Shown here: positions 11,691 to 24,100 of the stretch, in pieces | Layout of the letters: every line of letters begins with the position of its first letter | Position numbering within the stretch: position 1 is the stretch's first letter | Assembly: GCA_029204225.1 (NCBI GenBank) | Contig: CM055108.1 | Span: 5,245,751 to 5,309,750 of the forward strand | Source: Diphasiastrum complanatum | Lineage: Eukaryota > Streptophyta > Lycopodiopsida > Lycopodiales > Lycopodiaceae | Direction: 5' to 3' | Length of the DNA: 64,000 nt | Notes under the pieces: model-generated | The model's database searches: none | What the model saw: the letters and a program-made list of their open reading frames with translations, nothing else | Told to the model about the DNA's origin: nothing | Made by a program: the position numbers and the translations under genes

Positions 11691-14289
11691 CTCCTCCTCA
11701 AATCTAGCCTTGGAGATCACAATGCTTTTATCAATAACTCCAATTGAAGATCTAAGCTTGACAAATGAATCTTTAGGTAAAGATTTAGTAAACAAATCAG
11801 CCAAGCAACTTGATGATGGCACGTGTTGGAGCTTGATCTCTTTAGCTTGCACTTTTTCCCTCACGAAATGATGAGCAATTTTGATGTGTTTGCTCCTTGC
11901 ATGGAATGTAGGATTAGTTGCAAGTGATTGGGCTGATTGGTTGTCACAATAGATGAGGGATCTCCTCCTCCATGACATGAAGCTCCACCAATAGCCTTTT
12001 GACCCACAAGACCTCCTTGCATGTTGATGTCAAGGCCTTGTATTCGGATTCTGTGGAAGATATGGAGATGATATCTTGATTTTTGGAAAGCCATGATACT
12101 ACTCCATCACATAGAAAAGCGGCAAAGGCACTTGTTGATCTTCTATCCACTTTGTCACCTGCAAAATCTGAGTCACTATAGGCTCTTAAGCCAATATTAG
12201 TTCCTCTATACAAAATGCCAAAATTCTTAGTGGATGAAATGCATCTAAGAACTCTTTTGGCCATCTTCCAATGTGAAACTAGAGGACTTTGCATGAATTG
12301 GCTTAACTTTCCAACACTATAACTAAGATCAGGTCTAGTTATAGTTAAATAGATCAAGGAGCCAATAAGCCTTCTATATAATGTGATGTCCTCAAAGGAT
12401 GCTTCATCACAACCAATAGATGTTTTTACATGTTGCTCCATTGGTGTCTCAATGCCTTTACAATTCTTCATTCCAAATCTATCTAGGATGGATGTAGCAT
12501 ATTTAGATTGACAAATGTCATCTACATACAAAACAAGAATAATGATCATGCCATCATGAAAACTTATATACAATGATGGATCATAGGCACTCATTACAAA
12601 ATTGATGGAAATGAGAAAAGAGTTTAGCCTAGAGTACCATGCTCTAGGTGCTTGCTTGAGCCCATAAAGGCTCTTCTTCAAAAAACACACCTTTCCTTCA
12701 TGCTTTGTCTTGATGAAGCCCTCGGGTTGCCTCATGTAGATCTCTTCCTCCAAATAACCATTGAGGAATGCATTTGTGAAGTCAAGTTGGAATAGCTCCC
12801 AATTGAAGGTTGTAGCAAGGGTAATGATCAACCTGATAGTAACAAGCTTAGCCACAGGAGCAAAAGTCTCATCATAATCAATGCCTTTGGTTTGTAAAAA
12901 ATATTTGGCAACAAGCCTAGTTTTATGCTTGCTTATTGATCCATCTTTATTATACTTCAATCTAAATACCCACTTGCAATCAAGAGGTTTCTTCCCTTGA
13001 GGAAGATCCACAAGATCCCAAGTATGATTCTCAATAAGAGCATCATACTCTACTTGCATAGCATCCATCCAACTTTTAGACTTACAAGCATCTTCATAAC
13101 ATGTTGGCTCATCTAACATTGAAGTAAGAAAGGTGTAAGATGTGAAAGATGATGAGCCTTCTCTTTGATCACCTTGACCATCATAGGTGAGCCTCAATGG
13201 CTCGGATCTTGCCCTTGTAGATCTTCTTGGAGTTCTTGGAGTTCTTGCATCTTGAGGTGGATCCTCAAGTTCTTCTTCACTTGGAAGCTCCTCCTCCGTC
13301 CTAGCATGATCCTTGGCATCAAGATGATTAGTAGCATTATCATCCAAATCACAAGCATGTCCTTCATAAAAAATAACATCCCTACTCACTATCACCTTGC
13401 TAGTGATGGGATTGAAGACTCTATAACCTTTGCTATTCTCACCATATCCCACAAAGATGCCTTTGATGGATGTTGCATCATCCTTCCTTCTCTTATCCAA
13501 GGATTGGTGTACATAGCAAGTGGATCCAAGAACTTTGAGATCCTTGAGATTGGGCTTCTCTCCAAATAGAGCTTCAAATGGTGTGATTCCTCCAATGGCT
13601 TGGTTTGGCAATCTATTGCACAAATAGTTAGCACAAGTTATTGCTTCACCCCAAAATGGTTTGGATAGAGAAGCATCTAGTTTTAAGGCCTTAACACACT
13701 CACAAAGAGATCTATTTCTTCTCTCACTCACTCCATTTTGTTGAGGGGTGTATGGACATGACAACTCCCTCTTTATGCCATTAGAACTACAAAAGTCAAT
13801 CAACTTATTGGAGATATATTCACCTCCATTATCACTCCTTAATACCTTAATCTTGGTACTAAGTTGATTTTCTACCAAAGTCTTGAACTTTACAAAAGAA
13901 TCAAACACCATTGATTTGCTAGACAAGAGGTACATCCAACAAAATCTAGAATAGTCATCAATGAAAATTACATAGTACTTGGCACCACCATTAGACTCAT
14001 GTGAAAAACTATGAACAACCAAATGGATGAGTTCAAGAGGAGAGTTTGATCTTGGTGTAGATCTTGAGAAGGGTAGCCTGTGAGTCTTTGAGAGGCTGCA
14101 TGCTTCACATCTCTTCCCACACTTTGACAAATGCTTGGGGAGTCCAATTGCAAGCTCCTTTGCTACCATAGATTCCATGGCTTTGTAGTTGGGGTGGCCC
14201 AACCTTTTGTGCCACAGTTCCACCTTTGATAACTCCACCTTTGCCAAGTTAACACTCTCCACTGCAACATTAGCATCAAACTTAAACAA
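11577..14289 (-). pseudogene. Copia element 1 pol: integrase-RT-RNase H, broken
   Basis: Minus frame 14289-11944 (781 aa), continued in another frame to about 11640. In order: HHCC zinc region (LWHKRLGHPNYKAM...CEAC); integrase core with LRSDNGGEY and QQNGVSER, but the first catalytic Asp is replaced (IHLVVH where relatives have IHSD); RT with YVDD, where the sequence jumps straight from LYVDDI to SKYATSILDRF and so lacks about 55 residues found in the copia at 40.8-44.8 kb; RNase H with YSDSDFAGD and STESEYKAL. A frameshift near 11950-11980 throws the end (YCDNQSAQSLA...ADLFTKSLP) out of frame. The protein would be inactive. Confidence 0.9.
11691..11699 (-). other. Copia element 1 polypurine tract
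   Basis: Reads GAGGAGGAG on the minus strand, directly against the 3' LTR. It is the expected plus-strand primer of reverse transcription. Confidence 0.85.
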
Positions 14290-14312
14290 TCTACCTTGCT
14301 TAATGCCTTTGG

Positions 14313-15122
14313 CTATACATTCATCATTTCTAAGGATGGAACAAACTCCATGCTTAGATATACATCTAGGCCATTATCCATTAACTGGCCAACACTAAGC
14401 AAATTCTTGGTTAACTTAGGAACATAAAGAACATTATCCTCATCCTCCTCCTTGGTCTTGCCATTGGTCTTCTTCTTTCCTTTGAATGAGAAATTAGCTT
14501 TCTCATCACCATCCTGCAGAGAAATAGCATTCATTCTTGCATTGGTATGCATCATCCTACACTCTTCAGCCACTAATACACTGTGTAGCTTTTCTATAGT
14601 AGGCAAAGTGTCTTGGATTGCAAAGCTTTGGACCAAATTTGTAAAGCCACTCCCTAGACCATTGAGGACAATCTGAACAAGTTCACTATCTTGAATCTTC
14701 TCTCCAATGGAAGCAAACTCCCTATTGAGAGACTTAATTCTAGGCACATAATCTTGTGCACTCTCATCACTCCTCTTCATGCTTTGTAGAATCTGATTCC
14801 TAAGCATGTGAACCCTCGAAGTGTTACTAGACTCATAGATAGATTTCAAAGATTTCCAAGCCTCTTTAGCACTCTTACATGATGATACTTCCCTTAAAAG
14901 ATCATGGCTTACATTCATCTTAATACAGTGAAGTGCAAGCCTAGACCTCTTCTTGTATCTCACTAATTCATGTGCACCTAGAGGTTCATCTTCATCATCT
15001 ATTAGAAACTCATAAAGATCCTGGAGCACCATTAGTGACTCCATCCTCACTTTCCAAATAGCATAATTGGTAGAATTTAACCTCTCACTAGCTTCTAGAA
15101 GGTAGGCTCCCACTGATCCCAT
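14313..15122 (-). pseudogene. Copia element 1 gag, joined to a protease remnant
   Basis: Starts MGSVGAYLLEASERLNSTNY and runs through a copia-type capsid region (WKVRMESL, KEAWKSLKSIYES, LVQSFAIQDTLPT). After KTKEEDED it passes directly into VLYVPKLTKNLLSVGQ, which belongs to the end of the protease region. The CCHC zinc knuckle and the DSG protease active site that lie between these points in sister elements are deleted. A frameshift just before codon 270 separates it from the pol frame starting at 14289. Confidence 0.88.
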
Positions 15123-15740
15123 CTTACTAGTAAGATTCTACACACAAGATATAGATTTGTTTAAATCTGAAACTCACAAAGGTTTCTAACTTGCAGTGTT
15201 TCACTCAAATGTTGACTTCTAATCCAACAGATGGACTTGCAATCACAGTTCTATCACTCCCTCACAAAGCTAGAATGAAGATAAGATGAGGTGAAAACTA
15301 CTCTCAAGCAAATCTTGCCAATCTTGGCTATTCTTGGACAAAAACTGACTCTATCTCTCTCATTCACTTTGATGTACTTTCAAGACCTGGTTTCCACTTT
15401 AAGAAGGTCTATCAGCCTAGATTAATTAGTTTTCATGAAACAAATTCAAAACTAATCAATGGCAATTGATCTTGGTAGCTTATCCTAGGATTTGCACCAA
15501 AAATTGCATCAAATTGACACCAGATGAATTTTCTGTGATCCAATGAATGTGGGTTATTAAATGCTGGTTCAGAGATGCCCACACGTGTGAACAGTACGGA
15601 TTTTGATCTTGAAAAAGTTTGGGATCAAATTTCCTCACCAAAACCTGGATACCAGCTCACCCTTCCAATACTAGCTTTTTGCACCAAAACCTACTAAAAC
15701 AGGATTAGATTCAAACACTGATCAATAGCCTTGTACTTGT

Positions 15741-15751
15741 CTCTGATACCA
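15741..15751 (-). other. Copia element 1 primer binding site (tRNA-iMet)
   Basis: Reads TGGTATCAGAG on the minus strand, directly after the 5' LTR. It is complementary to the 3' end of plant initiator tRNA-Met. Confidence 0.9.
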
Positions 15752-16443
15752 TGTGAAAAGTACAATACTAAGGACCATAAATGGATCTTTGAATGATCCA
15801 CAAGGGTGATTGTATGCTTGTTAAACAATCTATCAAAAACTAGTCATCAGAAAACAAGATCTAGTTTAGCAGCTTGATAGAAAACAAGTAGAGACAATCA
15901 AAGCATTGATCAATAAGTGTAATCCAACTCCACACGTGTGGAAATAAGGCTGTAGTACGGCCTGTAGACAGTGTTTACAATGTGCCAAAGCTGGGTTTAA
16001 TTGGAAATCGAGAGCAATCACCATACAATGAGAGGAAACATGAGTTTCTCCTTGAGGCTCCAAAAGGTTTCTATCTTCTCACTGTGGAGAATGGGAATAC
16101 ATAGTAAAACACACTTCCTTTGGCAAGTTAGGTGAAAATCCAGCATGTAATAAGGAAGTAGACTCCACTTTTTTGCCCTAATGTGAAAACCCTAGCCTAG
16201 ATCCAAGAGTCATGCTTGGTAGGTGCATGGTAGGTACAAATCTCATCATAAATCATGGTCTAGATCCTACAAAGTAGGAATCATTACCAAATGGACACAA
16301 CCACTCCTCTTGACTCGTGGTAACCTACTTTAGGTGTGCATGTACAAGTGGCACTTTGGCCATTCAAGTAACCAACAAACAATATTGACAAAATGTACAA
16401 TATTCTACATGGCTAGATTTGCCAATGTAGGCAATTTTTCACA
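15752..16443 (-). repeat. Copia element 1, 5' LTR
   Basis: 692 bp partner of 10999-11690, with the same TGTGAAAA and TTTTCACA ends. Carries the cacacgtgtg palindrome at 15931-15940. Confidence 0.95.
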
Positions 16444-16465
16444 TCGGAAGTCTTCCTCTACATCC

Positions 16466-16469
<4 letters not shown>

Positions 16470-16517
<48 letters not shown>
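16470..16517. repeat. (TA)24 microsatellite
   Basis: Perfect at repeat 27 bp beyond the right end of copia element 1. Confidence 0.97.
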
Positions 16518-16521
<4 letters not shown>

Positions 16522-18149
16522 AAAAGATTGATTCTAGCTTGTGTTTTGGATCAAAACTAGTGTTTTTTTTTGCATAAATGAAGTGTTTAAACTTCTAATT
16601 TTCATTTTGAAGTTCTATTTTTCAGACCTGTAAATCTGAAAATCAGATCTGAAAAGTGAAGTTTTCATAATCCATGAACTGGCATGCAATCATTAGAACT
16701 TATCATAATATCCATGAAAACATTGACAATAGGTGCCCAAAAAAACACATCTTTGAGATATTGAGCAGCATAGTTCTTAGGTTCTCAAGATTGTTCCCTC
16801 TCTGTGGCAGATTCAAGAGCATATATATTTCCTACTTGATAGATCATGTACATAATATATGCTCAAGGGTTCATCGTGAGTCGGTCCAACTTAAAAGAGG
16901 TAAATTGGTTGATGATCATTTTGCTAATCCTTTATTACAACCATCCTAGATATTATGACAAGAAGTCCTAAAAATATTTTGTACTCTCAAGTGCTTGTAT
17001 GTGTCCTTCATTGCTGGTGATGGTGCTCTTATAGTATTAATAACGTTAAGCTGTACTTTTTATAGATACAAAATATGATATGGTCAAATGATGAAAATAC
17101 AAAATGTCCTAAGCTTAGGTCACGGTAAGTGTATAATGCATGAAAGCACTTAAATTTGACATACACGGTTTGTGCCAAAGACATGCATTAAGAGAAGCCT
17201 TTTTTGACTTTGGAAAAGAATGAGAAATTGGTATCAAATGCCAATACTATAATTGAAGATCCAATTTCTCAATTATTTGTACACAATTGAAAATGCTGGC
17301 TTGCCTTGGCACATCAAGCATTTGCGATTTTGGTAGTTGTCCTCAAGATCATTAGAACTGATTACTATGAGCTGGTTTCAATTGACAGCATTAACAATGA
17401 ACCCTGCTCAAAATCATTAACAGCTCAAAAAAAATCTCCGGACAAGTTTTAAGTTGGCGACCTCGAATTAAGATTGTGCTATTCAATGATTCAGATGTGA
17501 AACCCTCATAACCAGGCAGTTACTTTGGTTGATCTGAAACGAGAGAGGCTCAACTTCACGACAACCGTACAGAGAAGGAGAAATATCTTCTGGCCTTCAC
17601 AGAATGATTGAAATTCTATCAAGTTCATAAACCCTTGAAGGTCATCGGTTCTAGAATCTACGGGCCCATTTTGAAGCAAAGGTGATCTGAGACTCCTATA
17701 AAGAACACATCATACAGCTTAAAGAGACAAACTAGTTCATAACCTGAAGCACATTTGACTCAAGCATTTATGTGCTAGCCTTTAAATTCAGATACAAATG
17801 ATCGTCAACCAACATGAAAGTCCAAATACAAAAAATTGTATGAAACACAAGTGATACATTCTGTCAAATCACTCACACCCAAATGACCTTCAAGTAGGTG
17901 TTACTTATGGTCACTCCAAAACCAGCCAGCTGATGAGTTTCTAAATCAAAATAAACCTAGCATTTAATCATAGCTCTAGATTCTCTGCAAGGGTACCCTC
18001 ATCAAATTGCATAATATCAATCATTCTTCCTTATCTAATCTAAAAGCTCTAATTCATCTTCTCTTTCAACTCTCTCAAGAGCCACTCTACATGTCTCAAT
18101 TCATAAGCCAGTGGAGCACACTTCACAATGAGAATTTTGCTAGCTGTCT
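16518..18149. other. Intergenic; 3' flank of the IQD gene
   Basis: No gene-like frame. The second copy of the dispersed repeat with core ttcagacctgtaaatctga lies at about 16590-16665. The part next to 18149 should hold the 3' UTR and poly(A) region of the IQD gene; no single poly(A) signal stands out. Confidence 0.5.
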
Positions 18150-21100
18150 TCAGATATTATTCTGTCCAGTGCCCTCAAGAGATGCTGTGGACCTCTCCGT
18201 CTTGACTACTGCATGAACAGACTTCAAACTAGGACTTTTCTGGCCTTGCAGATATGTTAGTGTGTTCGCAGGCTGCACATGGCTGCCATTGCTAGGTGGA
18301 GATACAGTGATTGGATATGACCACCTCTTTTTAGCAGATGCTAACAATTCATTCTCCGGTTTACCAGATCTTTGCTTAAGAGCACTATGAGAACGAGACT
18401 TAGCTTGAGCAGATTGAGTTGCTGACATATAATTGGGACATGATGGAATGCTAGCCAGACTTTCCTCATCCCAAATGGAGCTGGCATAACTAGATCGACT
18501 GCCAAATCGGATTGCAGCAGCTCGTATGCTGGGTGTGCTCCTTGCTTCACCATTTCCATCTTCTTCACCTGTTGGGATGTTTCTTGGATTAACAGAACTA
18601 ATCTGAATAGGTGCTGGCTTGCTGGGTGGTGCCACGGGTGATTGAGATCCAAGATTGTTAACCTTTTTCAAGAGTGGACTGGAATAGCTATTCAAAAGTT
18701 TGTTTGCTCCTGCCTGTAGTGATCCTATTCGAGATTTGGTGCCTTTATTCAACCTCGCTGAATCCACGTCCAGAACTTTTGTTGCAGTAGCTTCAATGCT
18801 CTTAACTGAACTTTCTCGAACCTCCTTGTCATAGAACTTAGTTTCCCATGGCCTACCAGTCATCCAACGTTCCAGCCAGCTCCATCCCCAATAAGGCTTA
18901 TCAGACTCACAATCAAGAAACATGGAAGCCTCGTTCGGAGAAGATCGCCAAAGCTTGTAGTACACATAAAGCAAGTTTAGTTGAATATTCATTATAGCAC
19001 TGGCCAGTTCATGCAGTACACATAAAGCAAGTACGTTTAGTTGAATATTCATTATAGCACTCGCCAGTGCAAGGTAATTGCATGACAGGGAGTACTACCT
19101 GATGAGAAAATGCATAAGCCAGAGCTCTTTCACGCTTGACAGCAGCTTCTTGCCTGCTCTGGATTTTAGCCTGTATTTCTTCAGCAGACTGGGTGCTCTC
19201 ATTCCACCCCTCAAGAGCATTTGCGTCTGACTGCTTGAATGAAGAAGGGATGGTAAAGATGTAAGCGTTTCTTTTGAATCAGTATAAGCAAATGACCAGT
19301 GAAAGCTTGGTAAGAATGTACAGACTGGATTTCACAGAGCTTTGAGGCAATACTCTGGTCAAAGAAGCCCTACGCATGCAGCTAAGCTTACCATTGACTT
19401 CCTTGCATGTATCTCTTGCTGACGCCTTTCCCATAATTGACGTTGAATTGCTTGGCCCTCTTCTGACATCCTTACTCTTCTTGCTCGTACACAAGCTTGT
19501 ACCTTAACAAGAGACTGCATGTATCGAAATGTGGTTGTAGCCTGTCGCCTTACTGCATGACCATGGACTAGAGCTTGAAGCCTCACCAAGCCCTTTAAAG
19601 CACGTAATGCTCGCCGAGCCTGTAACAGGTACCAGTATTAAACGATTGTCACACAGTTCATGTCAATGAGACTAATTTAAGCATGCTTAATGAATGGAGT
19701 ACACAGCTCAGCTGAAAACTTATCAACAACACATCCTTTTATGTAGCACCTGTCTGAACAATGACATGGGGATGATCATATGCTACATGGAGAACATTTT
19801 AGATAGATGCCTTACTGCCTCCATTGTTCAGCTCTACCTGGATAATAATCTAGAGACAACTCTCATACCTTTCATGACCCATACTTCAAATATTGATAAT
19901 TGCAAAGGTCTTAAGATTAAGGAACTCTTAGAGTTTGCAAAAGGTTCTGTTAAAATCAAAACTAATACCATGACCAAGCATGTTCCTACATGGCTTTCAT
20001 TCAAATCACTTAACATCTCTCTTGTATAGCAAAACCACATAGCTACAATTTGAAAACAATTTGGTTTGAAGGTGGTGGCAACAGACATGATTCGGATCAC
20101 AATGTCTGTTCAATAAGATTTAGTGCCAACAAGGATCAAATCAAAAAGTTGTATGCCACAATTTTTAGACAATAGGACATAAATCACAAGCATTTTGACG
20201 AGATTTGCTAACTGAATTAAAAGCAAAGTACTTGATTTTTGAAAAATCATTCCTTTGAGATTTAGTGCCAAATAGATTCAAAAAGTTGTATGGTACAAAC
20301 TGTAAGAACTGTGATGACAAATTACGTAAACTTGTGAAAAATTTTGTGTAAGCAAAAGCAAGTAGCAAATGTCAGCCAAGTATTGGAAGGGCATCTACTC
20401 TTCTGTGAACTGTTCCTAGCAAATGAACTTAGAGAGGTACTGATGAAAACACGATTTTGTCTGCAAGCTACCAAACATTATAAATCGCTGGTATGACAGT
20501 AAATGCAGAGAATGACCCCCAGCAGAACATTCCTTTCAGTCTCTTACAAGCTGTTAATGGCAGCACCATAGATGTCTAAAAATTATATAACTCGCCTCAA
20601 AATTTGCACAATTTCGACTCCTGGAGAAGAATGGAAGGTACAATTGCTGGAAATGGATCAACTCCATAATTCAAGCAACTGTCTTCTACCAGGTTGTGAA
20701 TCATGATACAGATCGGAAGCAGAGCTCAAATAAGCTGTAACTAGTGCTTCACTGGACACAAGATCCGCAGTCATTTTATCTGTCTGATCAAGATGTGATC
20801 AATGCTTTCAGAAACTTATGTTGTTAGTTTATAACAACTTTGCTGGATACAAGAGTGAGACAAAAAAATGACACAAAATTGAACTCTAATTAGTTAAGGC
20901 TGTTAATTTTGGCGCATAATATGTTCTATTGCTGCCCGACTTGACAACACAAAGAAAGACATAGAGAAAGGGAGCAACATCAGATTAGAGTGAAATTATG
21001 TTCCCTTCTGTCCACATGCACTATTAAGCCCGCTCTAACATGATTCAGACTACTCTGTGGATTCAACAAGATTATAGATTGCAATCGTAGATGGACAAGG

Positions 21101-24100
21101 TTTGCAAACTCCATAAAAGCAAGGAGTTTTCAGAACATTACCCCTTTGAAGACTTGGTGCCCCCAAAGTTTCAAATCGTAAGAAAAAGAAATCAAAGTAA
21201 GCATTGTTGTAGGAGTGAAACAGACTGCCATAGTTCCAAAGCATTGTGATTCATAATGTATTCAGTCAATTCGAGCTTCTGAATCATCCAGGAGCTCAGC
21301 AATCTACTGCTGAAAATCTCATACAACTGATGGGAAGTAATCATATATGGAAAAGCATTAGTCAGCCAAACATCAATAGAACCTTCTACTATCTAATCTT
21401 CCATTTGCTGTTTCTTGGAAGTGGACTTGAAGAAAAATTTAGAATGAACCCCTATAACGCTTTCAGAATTACAAAAAACAGTAGTACTGTTTTCAGGAAA
21501 ACTAGAGAAGCGTCAATGCACAGCACTGATAAAAATAGATATTTCCATTTCGTTTCCTGCAGTACTGCAGCCCTAATGCACTTTACATGTAAAAGTTGAG
21601 CAACTTAATTCCAGTTTCTTCCAATTTTTAAAATGTTATCCATTTTAAGTTCTGTGTACATTATTTTCATCTGCTTACATTTTTTGTTGCATTTTTCTGA
21701 GAGAGTCTACGTCATTGTTCCATAGTTACCAGAATATGAAAACGTTTTCAATACGGCACCTTGAAAACGAAAATGCACACGGATTTTTTGAATAAGCATA
21801 TGCATGAATACGTCATGTCATCAAGCCATATCATCAAAATTTTCAAATTTCTAAAATACACATACATTCTAGACAAACTTTGATTACAAATTTCAAGGCT
21901 TATATTAGGATAATGCGTTGAAGAATTGTACTATGTATCTATAACACCACAAGAAAGAACTATATATTTACAATAGATCCACGGGCAATTCAAGAATCGT
22001 AATTCAAATCGCGATTCGCGAATCACAATATGCAAAAAAAAAATTGTCATTACATGCAATATGGATCAATAGAAAAAGAAAACCATAGAACCCACGGTTC
22101 TGTTGAAATTCTGATAGAATCTAGTGTAGTATGCTGATGTAGCAAATGCACAACCACATACAACTCTGACTCAGATCTAAACTCCCGTGACAAGGCAACA
22201 TGCAAGCCCACACACACTCATGCAAACCAACACGAATGATAAAGCGTCAAATACATGACCAAGGCCTGCCCATAAGTGGTATCCTGTCCTACCAACACTT
22301 GTGCCACCTGTAGATCCGCTGCTACACCACTGGTCACCAAATCAAGTCCTCAACCATGGCCTGCACCTATACCAAGATGCTCTCACGTCCAAGCATATAC
22401 ATCTATCCAATAAGTCCTAAAAGCTGATCCCCATCCATTCCCCATGCTCCAAGCACAAGAGTCTACCAAGGACTCAATGAATGAATGTACACAAACCTCA
22501 CCATAGGCTATACCTGAGTAGCTCGCCCACCTCCCAGAGATACTGATGATGATCTGCCTGTCCTACATCCCATGTAGGTTCAACTTTCCATGCTTGACGT
22601 TGCCAACTCTGATTTGACCAGTACATAGGCCTCCCACCAAGGAGCCTATCTCACCAACACTGTATCCATCATAGGGTCCAAGCCAAAGCAAATGCAAACT
22701 AGATCCACTATCGTGATGAATAACTCACCCACGATCCATAGCATATCAAGTAGGATAGCTCCAGAACCCTGTACCCTGTACCATTTGATCACCAAGTATC
22801 CATTACCCGCTGATAACTCCCCAAGAATCTGTCCACCTGTAGTGCAACTAGACTCCAACTGGATCTAACCAAAAACTGCATCTTGCTTACCAAATAATGA
22901 TGGATAGAAACAACATGTGACGCCAACCTGGAGACTACCGTGCATATGAACATGCAGCTCACCTGATTACTCGCCAAAGTATCAGCTGTCACTCCCTGAG
23001 CAACCATCTCCATCTCTGCTGGCTCACAACCATGGGCATGCTGGATCCACATCACCCCGTAATGCACTCCATGCCCTCAGGATATGTACCACCCCAGGTA
23101 CACTCCATGCCATCTACCTCCAAGTAGGCATGACCCATCCCTAGGTCATCACATGATGCACCAGCTGAAGAACATCGTCCATACAATGACATATCATACT
23201 TGAGCAACTGTAGCATCTCCATGAGTGCACCCCAATGGACTCGTCATCCACATACTATGCTCACCTGATGTCTCCGATCCTGGTCACCATCCTGCTAGAC
23301 AAGCCGAACTCCAAAGCATCACCTGCTCCACCTGGCTCCTAGCATCTGCTCGCTCTCCCTGGCTATGTGCCACCCGACACCATGCCAACGCAAGCATATC
23401 CCTGAGTCGCCGCTCATGGGATCCCGAGATTGCTGTCTCCCTGATCGTACTGAGGTATATGGCTCTGAGTGACTTCCTCTAGGCTTATCCCTGATCTCAC
23501 CACCTGAGAATCTGCACCATGGAAATTCCAACACTTGTGCCAAGCCTAGACTCCTGCAAATACAGCCAAATGCATGAAAGCTATGGATAGCTTATCCACG
23601 CCCGTGATGGTAGATGCCTCCCCATCGATGCCAATGTCCAAAACTGGCCCCATGCTGTAATGCCAACCTGTACTCCCAAATGAGCACACTCTGTAGTCCT
23701 CACCATCAGTGTCCCCTACAGTAGATCACTAGCAAAACACTCGTCATAGTGTTTGCCCTCCGATCACACCCCGTGCGACCTCCATCAGCACTCCAACCTA
23801 GAGCTGACTCCCAAAGCTTCACGCTTTGTCCATTTGCGTTTGCAGTGTTCTGATTCCATCATGAATCCCACCTGTAAGTCCTGTCATGCCAATGACTCAA
23901 GTCCAATATGAAATAGCTGCCCCCTGATGATCATCCCATGTCACCCTGCAGTGTTATCCCTACCAGGTATCCCAATGCCATTCCTGATCACAAAGATCTG
24001 AGCATCTACCCTGTAGTGCCCACCTGTATTCCTCCAAGCTAGCTCTAAGCTGCTCCTGTGAATGGTTCCAAACCACTCCCTGAGAATACACCAAGATGTG

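Larger units (their letters stand above)
10999..16443 (-). mobile_element. Ty1/copia retrotransposon, copia element 1 (defective, complete ends)
   Basis: Two 692 bp LTRs (10999-11690 and 15752-16443) bracket 4061 bp of internal DNA. Each LTR starts TGTGAAAA and ends TTTTCACA. Read on the minus strand, the right LTR is the 5' one. It is followed by a tRNA-iMet primer site, gag from 15122, pol to about 11600, and a GAGGAGGAG polypurine tract. Flanks are ttgga on the left and tcgga on the right, a 5 bp target duplication with one change. By hand the LTRs differ at about 22 of 692 positions (about 3%), so the insertion is not recent. Zinc knuckle and protease are deleted, the integrase lacks its first Asp, and RT has a deletion, so it cannot move by itself. 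Confidence 0.95.

Noticed and set aside
16674-16949. 91-codon open frame next to the IQD 3' flank
   Set aside because: No recognisable domain and no neighbouring exon signals; length is expected by chance in this composition.
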